Part shown: positions 8,872 through 17,383 of the stretch, in pieces
Numbering within the stretch: position 1 is the stretch's first letter
Layout of the letters: every line of letters begins with the position of its first letter
Assembly: GCF_003892345.1 (NCBI RefSeq)
Contig: NZ_RRUE01000002.1
Coordinates: 1,506,619 to 1,570,618 of the forward strand
Reading direction: 5' to 3'
Source of the DNA: Lautropia dentalis
Lineage (GTDB): Bacteria > Pseudomonadota > Gammaproteobacteria > Burkholderiales > Burkholderiaceae_E
Length of the DNA: 64,000 bases
Position numbers and translations under genes: made by a program
Notes under the pieces: model-generated
The model's input: the letters and a program-made list of their open reading frames with translations, nothing else
Told to the model about the DNA's origin: nothing
Databases searched by the model: none

Positions 8872-9648
8872 GTGCAGCAGATCGATCTGAACAGTGACCT
8901 GGGCGAGAGTTTCGGTGCCTGGAAAATGGGGGATGATGCGGCGATGCTCGACATCGTCACCAGTGCCAACGTGGCCTGCGGTTTCCATGCGGGTGATCCG
9001 GCCGGGGGGCTGGATACGCTGCGGGCTGCGGCGCAGCGGGGTGTGCGTGTGGGTGCGCACGTGGCCTATCCGGACCTGGCGGGCTTTGGCCGGCGGGCGA
9101 TGGATGTGGCCTCGGCAGACCTGCGTGCGGGGGTGATCTACCAGATCGGCGCGCTGCAGGCGCTGGCCCGGGTGGCAGGGACCGAGGTGTGCTACGTAAA
9201 ACCGCACGGCGCGCTCTACAACACCATTGCGCACGACGAGCGGCAGGCTACCGATGTGATCGAGGCGCTGCGGCTGCTGGATGCGGATCTGGCGCTGGTG
9301 GTGCTGGCGGGCTCGCCGCTGGCGGCGTGGGCGCGGTCGGCCGGGTTGCGGGTGGTGGCCGAGGCGTTTGCCGACCGGGGCTATACCCCGCAGGGGACGC
9401 TGGTGTCGCGGCGTGCGCCGGGCGCGGTGCTGCACGATGCCGGCGTGGTGGCGGCACGCATGCTGCGGCTGGTGCAGGAAGGCGTGGTGGAGGCGGTGGA
9501 CGGCAGTCTGGCCCGCGTGGCGGCCGATTCGATCTGCGTGCACGGCGACAGTCCGGATGCGGTGGCGATGGCACGGGCGGTGCGCGATACCCTGTCTGCC
9601 GCCGGGGTGGTGCTGCGGCCGTTCTGTGTGGATGAAAGGATGCTGTGA
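8872..9648 (+). CDS. pxpA: 5-oxoprolinase subunit A (LamB/YcsF family)
   Basis: 258 residues, normal for the family. The start is GTG at 8872 with AAGGA 8 bp upstream. Family signatures are clear: [11 protein letters not shown] at the N-terminus, [20 protein letters not shown] and VKPHGALYN. PxpA works with PxpB and PxpC to open the 5-oxoproline ring to glutamate using ATP, in the cytoplasm. Its stop overlaps the start of the fused pxpBC gene (TGATG), so the two are translationally coupled. The window also encodes GGT and ChaC, whose products feed 5-oxoproline into this enzyme. Confidence 0.93.
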   Translation: MQQIDLNSDLGESFGAWKMGDDAAMLDIVTSANVACGFHAGDPAGGLDTLRAAAQRGVRVGAHVAYPDLAGFGRRAMDVASADLRAGVIYQIGALQALARVAGTEVCYVKPHGALYNTIAHDERQATDVIEALRLLDADLALVVLAGSPLAAWARSAGLRVVAEAFADRGYTPQGTLVSRRAPGAVLHDAGVVAARMLRLVQEGVVEAVDGSLARVAADSICVHGDSPDAVAMARAVRDTLSAAGVVLRPFCVDERML

Positions 9649-11507
9649 TGCGAATATTGCCCGTGAGCCTGGATGCGGTGCTGGTCGAGCTGTCCAGTCT
9701 GGACGAAACGCTGGCCCTGCTGGAGGCACTGCAGGCCGATCCGGTCGAGGGGGTGGTGGATCTGGTGCCGGCGGCCCGTACGCTGCTGGTGCAGTTTCAG
9801 CCCTGGGTGTGCACTCAGGCGGCGCTGGTGGCGCAGATCCGCTCACGGCAGGGGCGCCCCCGTGCACGGGAGCAGGCGGGGGAGCTGGTGCAGATTCCGG
9901 TGCGCTATGACGGCGAGGATCTGCCGGAGATGGCCGCGTACCTGAAGCTGACGGCGGACGAGCTGGTGCGTCGCCATGCGGCGTTGGTGTGGACGGTGGC
10001 GTTTACCGGGTTTGCGCCGGGTTTTGCCTATCTGGCCGGTGGTGATCCGGTGTTCGATGTGCCGCGTCGCAGCAGCCCGCGCACGCGCATTCCGGCGGGG
10101 TCCGTGGGGCTGGCCGGGCGTTTCAGCGGGGTATATCCGCGGGCTACGCCAGGCGGCTGGCAGCTGATCGGCACGACCGACGTGCCGATGTGGGATCTGG
10201 CCCGCGCAACGCCTGCGCTGCTGCAGCCCGGCATGCGGGTGCAGTTCGTGGATGTGGCCACCGATGCGGGGGCGGCGCTGCAGGCGGCGTATGCGCGTGG
10301 GAAATCAGAAAACCTGCGTGTGGTCGATGCGGGTGCGGGCGCAACATTGCACGGGACTGAACGGCGTGTGCCGGGCCTGCATGGTCATGACGCCGGGGTG
10401 GATGCTGCGCCCGGTCCGGACGGTATCACCGTACTGGAAGTGCTGCACACCGGCCTGCAGGCGCTGTTTCAGGATGCCGGCCGGGCGGGGATGGCGGGGC
10501 AGGGTGTGTCGGCCTCCGGTGCGCTGGACCGCACGGCCTTCCGGCTGGCCAACCAGCTGCTGGGCAATGTGCCGGATGCGCCGGTGGTCGAACTGCTGCA
10601 TGGCGGATTTTCCGTACGGACGCTGCAGCGCACGGTGGTGGCGCTGACCGGGGCAACCGGGCCCCTGACGTTGCGGGATGGGCAGGGCCGGCTGCTGCCG
10701 GCGGTCCGTCACCAGCCACTGGCACTGGACCCGGGCGATGTACTGACGGTGGGGGCGCCCGAACGCGGGCTGCGCACGTATCTGGGCGTACGGGGTGGCT
10801 TTGCCGTGGCGCCGGTACTGGGCAGCTGCGCCACCGATACGCTGGCGGGTGTGGGACCGGAACCGCTGCAGGCGGGCCAGCGATTGCGGGCAGGCGGGCT
10901 GATCCGCGGTGCGGTGGATGCGCCGGAGGCCGGCAGCCCGACGCTGGAAGTGCTGCTGCCGCACCTGCCGGAGACATCGCCTGGCGCCAGAGGTGCAGGT
11001 GACGGTACGTCCGTACGGGGTGATGCCCAGACGCAGGTGACGGATGGGGATGTGCGACCGGGTTCAGGGACGGCACACGTGGCCGTGCAGGGCACGGCCG
11101 CGGCAGACCCCCCGGCTGCCTGGCGACATGCCATCGTACTGGACATCACACTGGGACCGCGCACCGACTGGTTTGATGATGAATCACTTCGGCGACTGGT
11201 GCAGCAGGGCTGGCAGGTGACTCAGCAGTCCAGCCGGGTGGGGCTGCGGCTGCAGGGAGAAGCACTGCTGCAGCGTGCGGCCGCATATGCCGGGGTGGAG
11301 CTGCCCTCGGAAGGCACGGCGCTGGGGGCGCTGCAGGTGCCTGCCAATGGGCAGCCCGTGCTGTTTCTGGCCGATCATCCGCTCACCGGCGGATACCCGG
11401 TGATCGGTTGTGTGGCACCGTATCATCTGGACCGGGCGGCACAGCTGCCGGCAGGGACCTTCGTGCGCTTCCGGGTGGTGGCGCCCTTCGTGGAACATGG
11501 AAAATGA
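9648..11507 (+). CDS. pxpBC: fused 5-oxoprolinase subunits B and C (KipI-KipA type)
   Basis: 619 residues from the ATG at 9648; a GTG one codon earlier is possible. Residues 1-220 are the PxpB/KipI (AHS1) part, with [13 protein letters not shown] and the [16 protein letters not shown] stretch. From about residue 260 the PxpC/KipA (AHS2) part begins ([36 protein letters not shown]) and ends with a [10 protein letters not shown] motif. In E. coli these are two genes. A low-complexity Gly/Asp/Ala insert sits inside the PxpC part (about residues 440-490). Both ends overlap neighbouring genes: TGATG with pxpA and ATGA with the biotin carboxylase gene. Confidence 0.92.
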   Translation: MRILPVSLDAVLVELSSLDETLALLEALQADPVEGVVDLVPAARTLLVQFQPWVCTQAALVAQIRSRQGRPRAREQAGELVQIPVRYDGEDLPEMAAYLKLTADELVRRHAALVWTVAFTGFAPGFAYLAGGDPVFDVPRRSSPRTRIPAGSVGLAGRFSGVYPRATPGGWQLIGTTDVPMWDLARATPALLQPGMRVQFVDVATDAGAALQAAYARGKSENLRVVDAGAGATLHGTERRVPGLHGHDAGVDAAPGPDGITVLEVLHTGLQALFQDAGRAGMAGQGVSASGALDRTAFRLANQLLGNVPDAPVVELLHGGFSVRTLQRTVVALTGATGPLTLRDGQGRLLPAVRHQPLALDPGDVLTVGAPERGLRTYLGVRGGFAVAPVLGSCATDTLAGVGPEPLQAGQRLRAGGLIRGAVDAPEAGSPTLEVLLPHLPETSPGARGAGDGTSVRGDAQTQVTDGDVRPGSGTAHVAVQGTAAADPPAAWRHAIVLDITLGPRTDWFDDESLRRLVQQGWQVTQQSSRVGLRLQGEALLQRAAAYAGVELPSEGTALGALQVPANGQPVLFLADHPLTGGYPVIGCVAPYHLDRAAQLPAGTFVRFRVVAPFVEHGK

Positions 11508-13324
11508 TCAAGAAAGTCCTGATTGCCAACCGCGGCGAAATTGCGGTGCGCATCATTCGTGCCTGTGCCGATCATGGCGTGCAGAGCGTGGCGGTGTATG
11601 CCGACGTGGATCAGGATGCACTGCACGTGCGGCTGGCCGATGAGGCACATGCGCTGCAGGGCGAGCGCCCGGCAGAAACCTATCTGAACATCGGAAAACT
11701 GCTGGACATCGCACATCGCAGCGGGGCGGATGCGATGCACCCGGGCTATGGCTTTCTCTCGGAAAATGCCGCGTTTGCGCAGGCGGTGATCGATGCCGGC
11801 CTGGTGTGGATCGGGCCGAAGCCCGACACCATTGCACAGCTGGGCGACAAGGTGGCCGCCCGGAAAATCGCCGCGTCCGTCGGCGCTCCGCTGGTGGCTG
11901 GAACGACGGACCCGGTGGGCAGTGCCGATGAGGTGCTGGCCTTTGCGCGCGAGCACGGTCTGCCCATTGCCATCAAGGCCGCCTTTGGTGGCGGCGGGCG
12001 CGGGCTGAAGGTGGCCTGGCAGATGGATGAGGTGGCCGGGCAGTATGCGTCGGCCGTGCGCGAGGCCACCACGGCCTTTGGACGGGGTGAATGCTTTGTC
12101 GAGCAGTATCTGGACCGGCCGCGTCACGTGGAGGCACAGGTGATGGCCGACGCGCATGGCCATGTGGTGGTGCTGGGCACGCGCGACTGCTCGCTGCAGC
12201 GGCGCAACCAGAAACTGGTGGAAGAGGCTCCTGCACCTTTCCTGACGGCGGAGCAGCGTGCGCGCATTCATCAGGCGGCAAAGGATATCTGTGCGGCGGC
12301 GGGATATGTGGGCGCGGGTACGGTGGAGTTTCTGGTGAGTCGCAATGGCACCATTTCGTTTCTGGAGGTGAACACGCGGCTGCAGGTGGAGCATCCGGTG
12401 ACGGAAATTACCGCCGGCATCGACCTGGTGGTGGAGCAGTTGCGGGTGGCCGATGGATTGCCATTGTCCGTGACGGAAACGCCGGCACCCATCGGGCACG
12501 CGATGGAATTTCGCATCAATGCCGAGGATGTGGGGCGGGGCTTTCTGCCGATGCCGGGGCGCATCGAACGGTTCGTGCCCCCGTCCGGGCCGGGCATCCG
12601 GCTGGACAGCGGGGTGGACAGTGGTTCGGTGGTGGCCGGCCAGTTCGATTCGATGATGGCCAAGCTGATCGTATACGGTGACAGCCGCGAGCAGGTGCTG
12701 ATGCGTGCGGGCCGGGCACTGGCGGAATTCATCATCGAGGGCGTGCCGAGCGTGCTGCCGTTTCACCGGGCGGTGCTGAATGCGCCGGCCTTCGTGGCGG
12801 TGGGTGATGGCGGCTTTCATGTGCACACGCGCTGGATCGAAACGGAATTTGCCGATGATCTGGCGTCCTCGGTACGGCCGGAGCCGCTGGGCAGCCTGCC
12901 GCTCGTGCGCATGCCGGTGGAGCTGGATGGACGACGGGTGATGCTGGGGCTGCCGGCGCAGCTGGTGGGAGTGCTGGCCGCCGGTGTGGCCGGGGCGGCG
13001 GGCCTGAGGGCTGATGGGACGGCGAGTGGCGGACATCCCGCCGGGTCCGGGGGCCTGGGCGCAGCCTGGGGGAGCGCAGGTGGCTTGCCGGGGGCGTCAG
13101 GACAGGAAGCGGCGCAGCCTGCGGTACTGGCACCGATGGCCGGCACGTTGCTGGACTGGAAGGTGGGTGAGGGCGAGACCGTGACTGCCGGGCGGGCGGT
13201 GGCGGTGATGGAGGCGATGAAGATGGAGACGCAGGTGACGGCACCGGTGGCGGGAACGCTCAGGCGGCTGGTTGCGGCGGGTGCGGCTGTGTCTGCGGGA
13301 GATGTGCTGGGTGAGATCGTGTGA
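11504..13324 (+). CDS. biotin carboxylase fused to biotin carrier domain
   Basis: 606 residues. The start ATG overlaps the pxpBC stop (ATGA). Residues 1-445 are a complete biotin carboxylase: [26 protein letters not shown], the ATP-grasp loop [10 protein letters not shown], and [14 protein letters not shown] near the active site. A Gly/Ala/Ser-rich linker (about 495-535) leads to a biotinyl domain with the EAMKMET attachment motif. No carboxyltransferase follows. Annotation would usually say acetyl/propionyl-CoA carboxylase alpha subunit, but coupling to pxpBC, whose domains are homologous to the carboxyltransferase part of urea carboxylase, suggests work with the Pxp proteins. That link is inference. 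Confidence 0.88.
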   Translation: MIKKVLIANRGEIAVRIIRACADHGVQSVAVYADVDQDALHVRLADEAHALQGERPAETYLNIGKLLDIAHRSGADAMHPGYGFLSENAAFAQAVIDAGLVWIGPKPDTIAQLGDKVAARKIAASVGAPLVAGTTDPVGSADEVLAFAREHGLPIAIKAAFGGGGRGLKVAWQMDEVAGQYASAVREATTAFGRGECFVEQYLDRPRHVEAQVMADAHGHVVVLGTRDCSLQRRNQKLVEEAPAPFLTAEQRARIHQAAKDICAAAGYVGAGTVEFLVSRNGTISFLEVNTRLQVEHPVTEITAGIDLVVEQLRVADGLPLSVTETPAPIGHAMEFRINAEDVGRGFLPMPGRIERFVPPSGPGIRLDSGVDSGSVVAGQFDSMMAKLIVYGDSREQVLMRAGRALAEFIIEGVPSVLPFHRAVLNAPAFVAVGDGGFHVHTRWIETEFADDLASSVRPEPLGSLPLVRMPVELDGRRVMLGLPAQLVGVLAAGVAGAAGLRADGTASGGHPAGSGGLGAAWGSAGGLPGASGQEAAQPAVLAPMAGTLLDWKVGEGETVTAGRAVAVMEAMKMETQVTAPVAGTLRRLVAAGAAVSAGDVLGEIV

Positions 13325-13455
13325 GCGGCACGGGGTTTTGGCCCATTGGTGTGAACGGTGCTGCTGGCGGTTTTATCCCGGGAAGGAAACGGGTCAGATA
13401 TGGGGGGCGCGCCAGACCGTCCAGCGTTTGCGTGTGAGCGGTCAGGCTGTCTGAA

Positions 13456-13482
13456 GCGTGTCATGGGCCTCTTCGTCTGCCC
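13456..13482 (-). repeat. dispersed intergenic repeat, copy 5
   Basis: Minus strand: core GACGAAGAGGCCCATGAC followed by ACGCTT. It lies in the 259-bp convergent spacer after the biotin carboxylase gene, where I see no gene. Confidence 0.65.
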
Positions 13483-13583
13483 GCAGATGAGCGGTGGCAT
13501 GCATACGCCGGGATTCTGCGCGTGACCTCCGCCGGTTTGCAGTGGCGACACGATATCAGCGGACGCCCCGACGCGCCAGAACC

Positions 13584-15089
13584 TCAGAACATTAGCCGCC
13601 CAATGTCCGAAGCGGCGTTGAGGCCGCCGCGGTAGTCGCTGCCGCTGCTGGGCAGGGTATAGGTGTAGCGGTCGTCACCCTGGTAGACCAGCTTGTAGTG
13701 CTTGCCCCCGTCGGTGATGGTGAATCCCAGTTTTTCCAGACCGCGTCGGGTGCGGGTGTCGAGGGTGGTGGTACCACGCAGCAGGTTCTTGAGGGTGTCG
13801 CGGTACTGGCTGGCCAGGCAGCCGGGTGGGCGCGGGTTTGCCTTCAGGATGGAAAGGAGCACGTGCTGGCGGCGGCTTTCGCCGGGCACACCGCGCTGGC
13901 TGGCTTCCTGCAGTGCATCGAGCAGGATGCACAGGGTTTCGTTGTCGTAGAAGTCGCGTTCTTCTCCGGATCTGAGCAACGGGGTCATGCCGCCGGGGTG
14001 TGCACTGTGGCGTCGCAGTTCCTGTTCGAGGCGGCGGATTTCATGTTCGGCTTCCTGCAGCTGCTGCTCCCGGGCGGCCAGTTCTTCGTCGAAATTGCGG
14101 ATGTAGTCCTCGACCGAACCGGAACCGGATGACCTGAGCACGGCGATGGCGTTGCGCGAGCTGCTTTCGCGCAGGTGGGTCCAGGTGCAGCGGGGCAGGG
14201 GGCGACGGTTGATGTGGGTGCGGCGGATGTCCTCGCGAATCACGTCATGCAGTTCGGCAGCCGTCCGGTAGAGCGAGCCCAGGAAAAAGGCGCGTTTTTC
14301 GCCCCCCTCGGGCCAGTGGATGCCGACGGTACCGCCATAGACGTTGACGCCGTCGGTCTGGCGCTGCAGCTGGCGGGAGAAATTGTTGCCGGGTTCGACC
14401 AGGACGTGGGCCAGTCCGGCCAGTTCGTTTGCCAGCCGGGCCGGATTGACGGCGTGGCCATGCTGGAAGTTTGCGCTGACGTAGACGACGGGCATGCGGT
14501 TGCCGGTGCTGCCGAGCACCGCACTGGCGGCCAGCATCAGGTCATGGCCACTGCTCAGGGCGCGGGGTGAGGCACTGGCGGTGAACGGGCCATCCTGCCC
14601 GCCGCCAAGGCGGTCCAGCATGCAGCGGACGATGGCGGGGTGACGGTCGACGGGCAGGCGCTGCATGGGGTCGTCGGCGCTGCTGCGAACCCGCAGGCCC
14701 ACCCAGGCGCTGGGCAGCCCCTTCCCGCCGACGGCCTGCTGGCTGGACCAGACGGCGGTGGTCGTCCAGAGAATGGGGCCTTGGCGCCGGCTGTAGCTGA
14801 TGCCGGCCAGCGTTTCATGGGGGCGTGCCGGGTCACTGTGGGGGGTGATGGTGGCCAGTACCTGCAGGGATTCGGTGGCGTCCGGGCTGGTCAACGGGGG
14901 AAGCGCGCGTTTGGGTTCCCCGGTGATCAGGGCCTGCAGGTTGCCGGTGACATTCCGGGGCAGGGCATGCAGGGCGTCGGTGGGGAGGCTGGTCTGCTGG
15001 TCGGTATCGAGCCAGTGCACGATGGCCTGCAGGAAGTCGTCCGGGCCGGTGGCCGGATCGACCGGAAACTCGGTGGCAAGCGAGTGCAT
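13584..15089 (-). CDS. protein of unknown function with coiled coil and GKHYKL-type C-terminal domain
   Basis: 501 residues from the ATG at 15089, which has GAGGGG upstream. I do not recognise a named family with certainty. Residues 1-330 are a globular region with a conserved-looking VYVSANFQHGHAVNPARLA / LVEPGNNFSRQL / NVYGGTVGIHWP core. Residues about 345-395 are a charged coiled coil (EELAAREQQLQEAEHEIRRL). The C-terminus (LEKLGFTITDGGKHYKLVY ... SDYRGG ... ASDIGRLMF) resembles a short HicA-like module seen at the end of many uncharacterised, often defence-associated bacterial proteins. No partner gene is adjacent on the same strand. A role in defence or nucleic-acid handling is only a hypothesis. 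Confidence 0.6.
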   Translation of the reverse strand: MHSLATEFPVDPATGPDDFLQAIVHWLDTDQQTSLPTDALHALPRNVTGNLQALITGEPKRALPPLTSPDATESLQVLATITPHSDPARPHETLAGISYSRRQGPILWTTTAVWSSQQAVGGKGLPSAWVGLRVRSSADDPMQRLPVDRHPAIVRCMLDRLGGGQDGPFTASASPRALSSGHDLMLAASAVLGSTGNRMPVVYVSANFQHGHAVNPARLANELAGLAHVLVEPGNNFSRQLQRQTDGVNVYGGTVGIHWPEGGEKRAFFLGSLYRTAAELHDVIREDIRRTHINRRPLPRCTWTHLRESSSRNAIAVLRSSGSGSVEDYIRNFDEELAAREQQLQEAEHEIRRLEQELRRHSAHPGGMTPLLRSGEERDFYDNETLCILLDALQEASQRGVPGESRRQHVLLSILKANPRPPGCLASQYRDTLKNLLRGTTTLDTRTRRGLEKLGFTITDGGKHYKLVYQGDDRYTYTLPSSGSDYRGGLNAASDIGRLMF

Positions 15090-15335
15090 GCAGAACCCCT
15101 CGACAGAGACAGGATGCCGTGGCGCGCCGGATTGCCGGTGCGCGTCCGGGCCATGGTTGGTTTTGTCGGGGGAATGTTGCCGGGTTTGGGCTGGCACACT
15201 GGGGGTGGGCTGCCGGGCAGTTGTTGCGGGCTGCCGGACGGTGGGGGCCACGGAGGGGACTGCCGGGCGCTGTGTTCCCTTGCTGCAGGAATACCCCTAC
15301 ACTGTCGGCTTCATCCATCAGGCGAGGAGGTCATC

Positions 15336-15668
15336 ATGGTCAGTGCCGGTGAGGATGTCATGCCGCTGCACCGCACCCCCGAACAGCGCAGGGCACGTGC
15401 ATGGCTGATGGCGTCGAAGGTGGCCGTCAGTGTGGTGGGCGGCTTTGCGTTTGCCTGGGGGGCCTTTCTGCTGGCGCTTGCGCTGGCGGTGCGGGCTGGC
15501 TACCCCTATGGGGAGATGCAGGCGCTGTTCGGCGGGCTGACCTTCGTGGTCTATGTGCCCGCGTTCGTCTGGAGCTATGTGTCGGCCAACCAGAAGCTCG
15601 TCTGGCTGGTGCTGGCCGGCGGCGGGACGCTGATGCTGCTGCTGGCGTGGTGGTTGCAGCCGGCGTGA
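15336..15668 (+). CDS. small membrane protein, DUF3649-like
   Basis: 110 residues from the ATG at 15336, with a strong GAGGAGG 6 bp upstream. Three hydrophobic segments (residues about 28-52, 60-80 and 87-105) follow a basic N-terminal tail. The VSVVGGFAFAWGAFLLALAL opening and the YVPAFVWSYVSANQKLVW stretch resemble DUF3649 proteins, small inner-membrane proteins often found beside iron-uptake genes. Here it stands alone, divergent from the unknown gene at 13584-15089. Family placement is from memory of the pattern, so treat it as moderate. Confidence 0.6.
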   Translation: MVSAGEDVMPLHRTPEQRRARAWLMASKVAVSVVGGFAFAWGAFLLALALAVRAGYPYGEMQALFGGLTFVVYVPAFVWSYVSANQKLVWLVLAGGGTLMLLLAWWLQPA

Positions 15669-15845
15669 GCGGGGCCGTATGAGGGAGTGATGTGGGCGTG
15701 TCGATGCGAGCGGATTGGTGTGCGTGTGCCTGGTGCAGGCAGCAGTTCGGGTGCAAATCGACCGGATCTGGTGTGCGTGGATCCGGCATGAAGGATCGGA
15801 TACGAGGAATCTGGTGAGGGCGGCCGTGAACAGGAGGCCAGGCAG

Positions 15846-16280
15846 ATGACGACGGTGAAATACGACCAGGACATCGTGGCCTGGGCCAATGAGCAGGCGG
15901 CGCTGCTGCGGGCAGGGCGCTATGAACTGCTGGACATCGAACACATTGCAGATGAGATCGAGGACGTGGGCAAGAGCGAACAGCGCGAGCTGATCAGCCG
16001 GATGGCGGTGCTGCTGGCACATCTGCTGAAATGGCAGCACCAGCCGGAACGGCGGGGGCGCAGCTGGCAGCTGACGATCAGTGCGCAGCGGGGCGATATT
16101 GCCGATGCGCTGGAAGAGACACCCAGCCTGCGGGCAAAGCTGGATGAGCCGGCATGGTGGCTGAAGGTGTGGCGCAAGGCGCTGGGCATTGCCGCCGCAG
16201 AAACGGGACTGGGGGATTTTCCGGCGGTGTGTCCGTGGACGCTGGCGGAGATCATGACCGAGGGCTGGCTGCCGGCGTGA
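15846..16280 (+). CDS. DUF29 family protein, tandem copy 1
   Basis: 144 residues, the usual DUF29 length. Family marks are the YDQDIVAWANEQAALLRAGR opening, DIEHIADEIEDVGKSEQREL in the middle and a C-terminal CPWTLAEIMTEGWLP. Molecular function is unknown; DUF29 genes often occur in several copies per genome. This copy has its own diverged leader, while copies 2 and 3 share an identical 63-bp leader. Its protein is identical to that of copy 2, and I noted one synonymous nucleotide difference (16001-16010 region, GCGCGA versus GCGTGA). Confidence 0.85.
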   Translation: MTTVKYDQDIVAWANEQAALLRAGRYELLDIEHIADEIEDVGKSEQRELISRMAVLLAHLLKWQHQPERRGRSWQLTISAQRGDIADALEETPSLRAKLDEPAWWLKVWRKALGIAAAETGLGDFPAVCPWTLAEIMTEGWLPA

Positions 16281-16343
16281 GTGATGCAGGCAGGTGGGCA
16301 GATATGAGGGCGTAGTGAGGGTGGCCGTGAATCGGAGGTCTGG

Positions 16344-16778
16344 ATGACGACGGTGAAATACGACCAGGACATCGTGGCCTGGGCCAATGAGCAGGCGGCG
16401 CTGCTGCGGGCAGGGCGCTATGAACTGCTGGACATCGAACACATTGCAGATGAGATCGAGGACGTGGGCAAGAGCGAACAGCGTGAGCTGATCAGCCGGA
16501 TGGCGGTGCTGCTGGCACATCTGCTGAAATGGCAGCACCAGCCGGAACGGCGGGGGCGCAGCTGGCAGCTGACGATCAGTGCGCAGCGGGGCGATATTGC
16601 CGATGCGCTGGAAGAGACACCCAGCCTGCGGGCAAAGCTGGATGAGCCGGCATGGTGGCTGAAGGTGTGGCGCAAGGCGCTGGGCATTGCCGCCGCAGAA
16701 ACGGGACTGGGGGATTTTCCGGCGGTGTGTCCGTGGACGCTGGCGGAGATCATGACCGAGGGCTGGCTGCCGGCGTGA
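16344..16778 (+). CDS. DUF29 family protein, tandem copy 2
   Basis: 144 residues with the same amino-acid sequence as copy 1, displaced by exactly 498 bp. A GGAG-type ribosome site (tcggaggtctgg) precedes the ATG. The near-identity over a full gene plus spacer means a very recent duplication or an assembly duplication. Confidence 0.85.
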   Translation: MTTVKYDQDIVAWANEQAALLRAGRYELLDIEHIADEIEDVGKSEQRELISRMAVLLAHLLKWQHQPERRGRSWQLTISAQRGDIADALEETPSLRAKLDEPAWWLKVWRKALGIAAAETGLGDFPAVCPWTLAEIMTEGWLPA

Positions 16779-16841
16779 GTGATGCAGGCAGGTGGGCAGA
16801 TATGAGGGCGTAGTGAGGGTGGCCGTGAATCGGAGGTCTGG

Positions 16842-17276
16842 ATGACGACGGTGAAATACGACCAGGACATCGTGGCCTGGGCCAATGAGCAGGCGGCGCT
16901 GCTGCGGGCAGGGCGCTATGAACTGCTGGACATCGAACACATTGCAGATGAGATCGAGGACGTGGGCAAGAGCGAACAGCGTGAGCTGATCAGCCGGATG
17001 GCGGTGCTGCTGGCACATCTGCTGAAATGGCAGTACCAGCCGGAGCGGGCGGGCAGCAGCTGGGCGCAGACCATTCGTCTGCAGCGCAGCCGTATCGAAC
17101 GGGCCGTGAAGAAAACCCCCAGCCTGAAGGCCGTGCTGGCCGATCCGGACTGGTGGCAGGACGCCTGGGAGGATGCGCTGGTGATCGCGATGCGCGAGGC
17201 GGGGCCACGCGAGTATCCCGAGGTGTGTCCGTGGTCCTTTGACCAGATCATGACCGAGGGCTGGCTACCGGCCTGA
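16842..17276 (+). CDS. DUF29 family protein, tandem copy 3 (chimeric)
   Basis: 144 residues. The first 64 residues, through LLAHLLKWQ, match copies 1 and 2 at the DNA level. From base 17034 onward the sequence diverges strongly (QPERAGSSWAQTIRLQRSRI against QPERRGRSWQLTISAQRGDI) but keeps the family end MTEGWLPA. So the gene is a mosaic: a conserved 5' half spread by conversion or unequal crossing-over, and an older divergent 3' half. Variation in the C-terminal half suggests that this part sets specificity, if DUF29 proteins have any. Confidence 0.85.
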   Translation: MTTVKYDQDIVAWANEQAALLRAGRYELLDIEHIADEIEDVGKSEQRELISRMAVLLAHLLKWQYQPERAGSSWAQTIRLQRSRIERAVKKTPSLKAVLADPDWWQDAWEDALVIAMREAGPREYPEVCPWSFDQIMTEGWLPA

Positions 17277-17383
17277 ACGGGGAATATTGCTGGAGGTGTT
17301 CAGCCACCCAGGCACCTGCGTACCCGGTAGCCAGCACCCGGGTTTTCAGGCAGAGGTCAGACACCGGGCATTGGGCACAGGCA

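Larger units (their letters stand above)
15846..17033 (+). repeat. 498-bp tandem duplication, two full units plus a partial third
   Basis: Units begin at 15846, 16344 and 16842, each containing a DUF29 gene. The spacers 16281-16343 and 16779-16841 are identical. The third unit matches only through 17033. Confidence 0.9.

Noticed and set aside
15318..17018. A 566-codon minus-strand frame with a threefold internal repeat
   Set aside because: The repeat is just the antisense of the three DUF29 genes, and the sense genes carry the family motifs.
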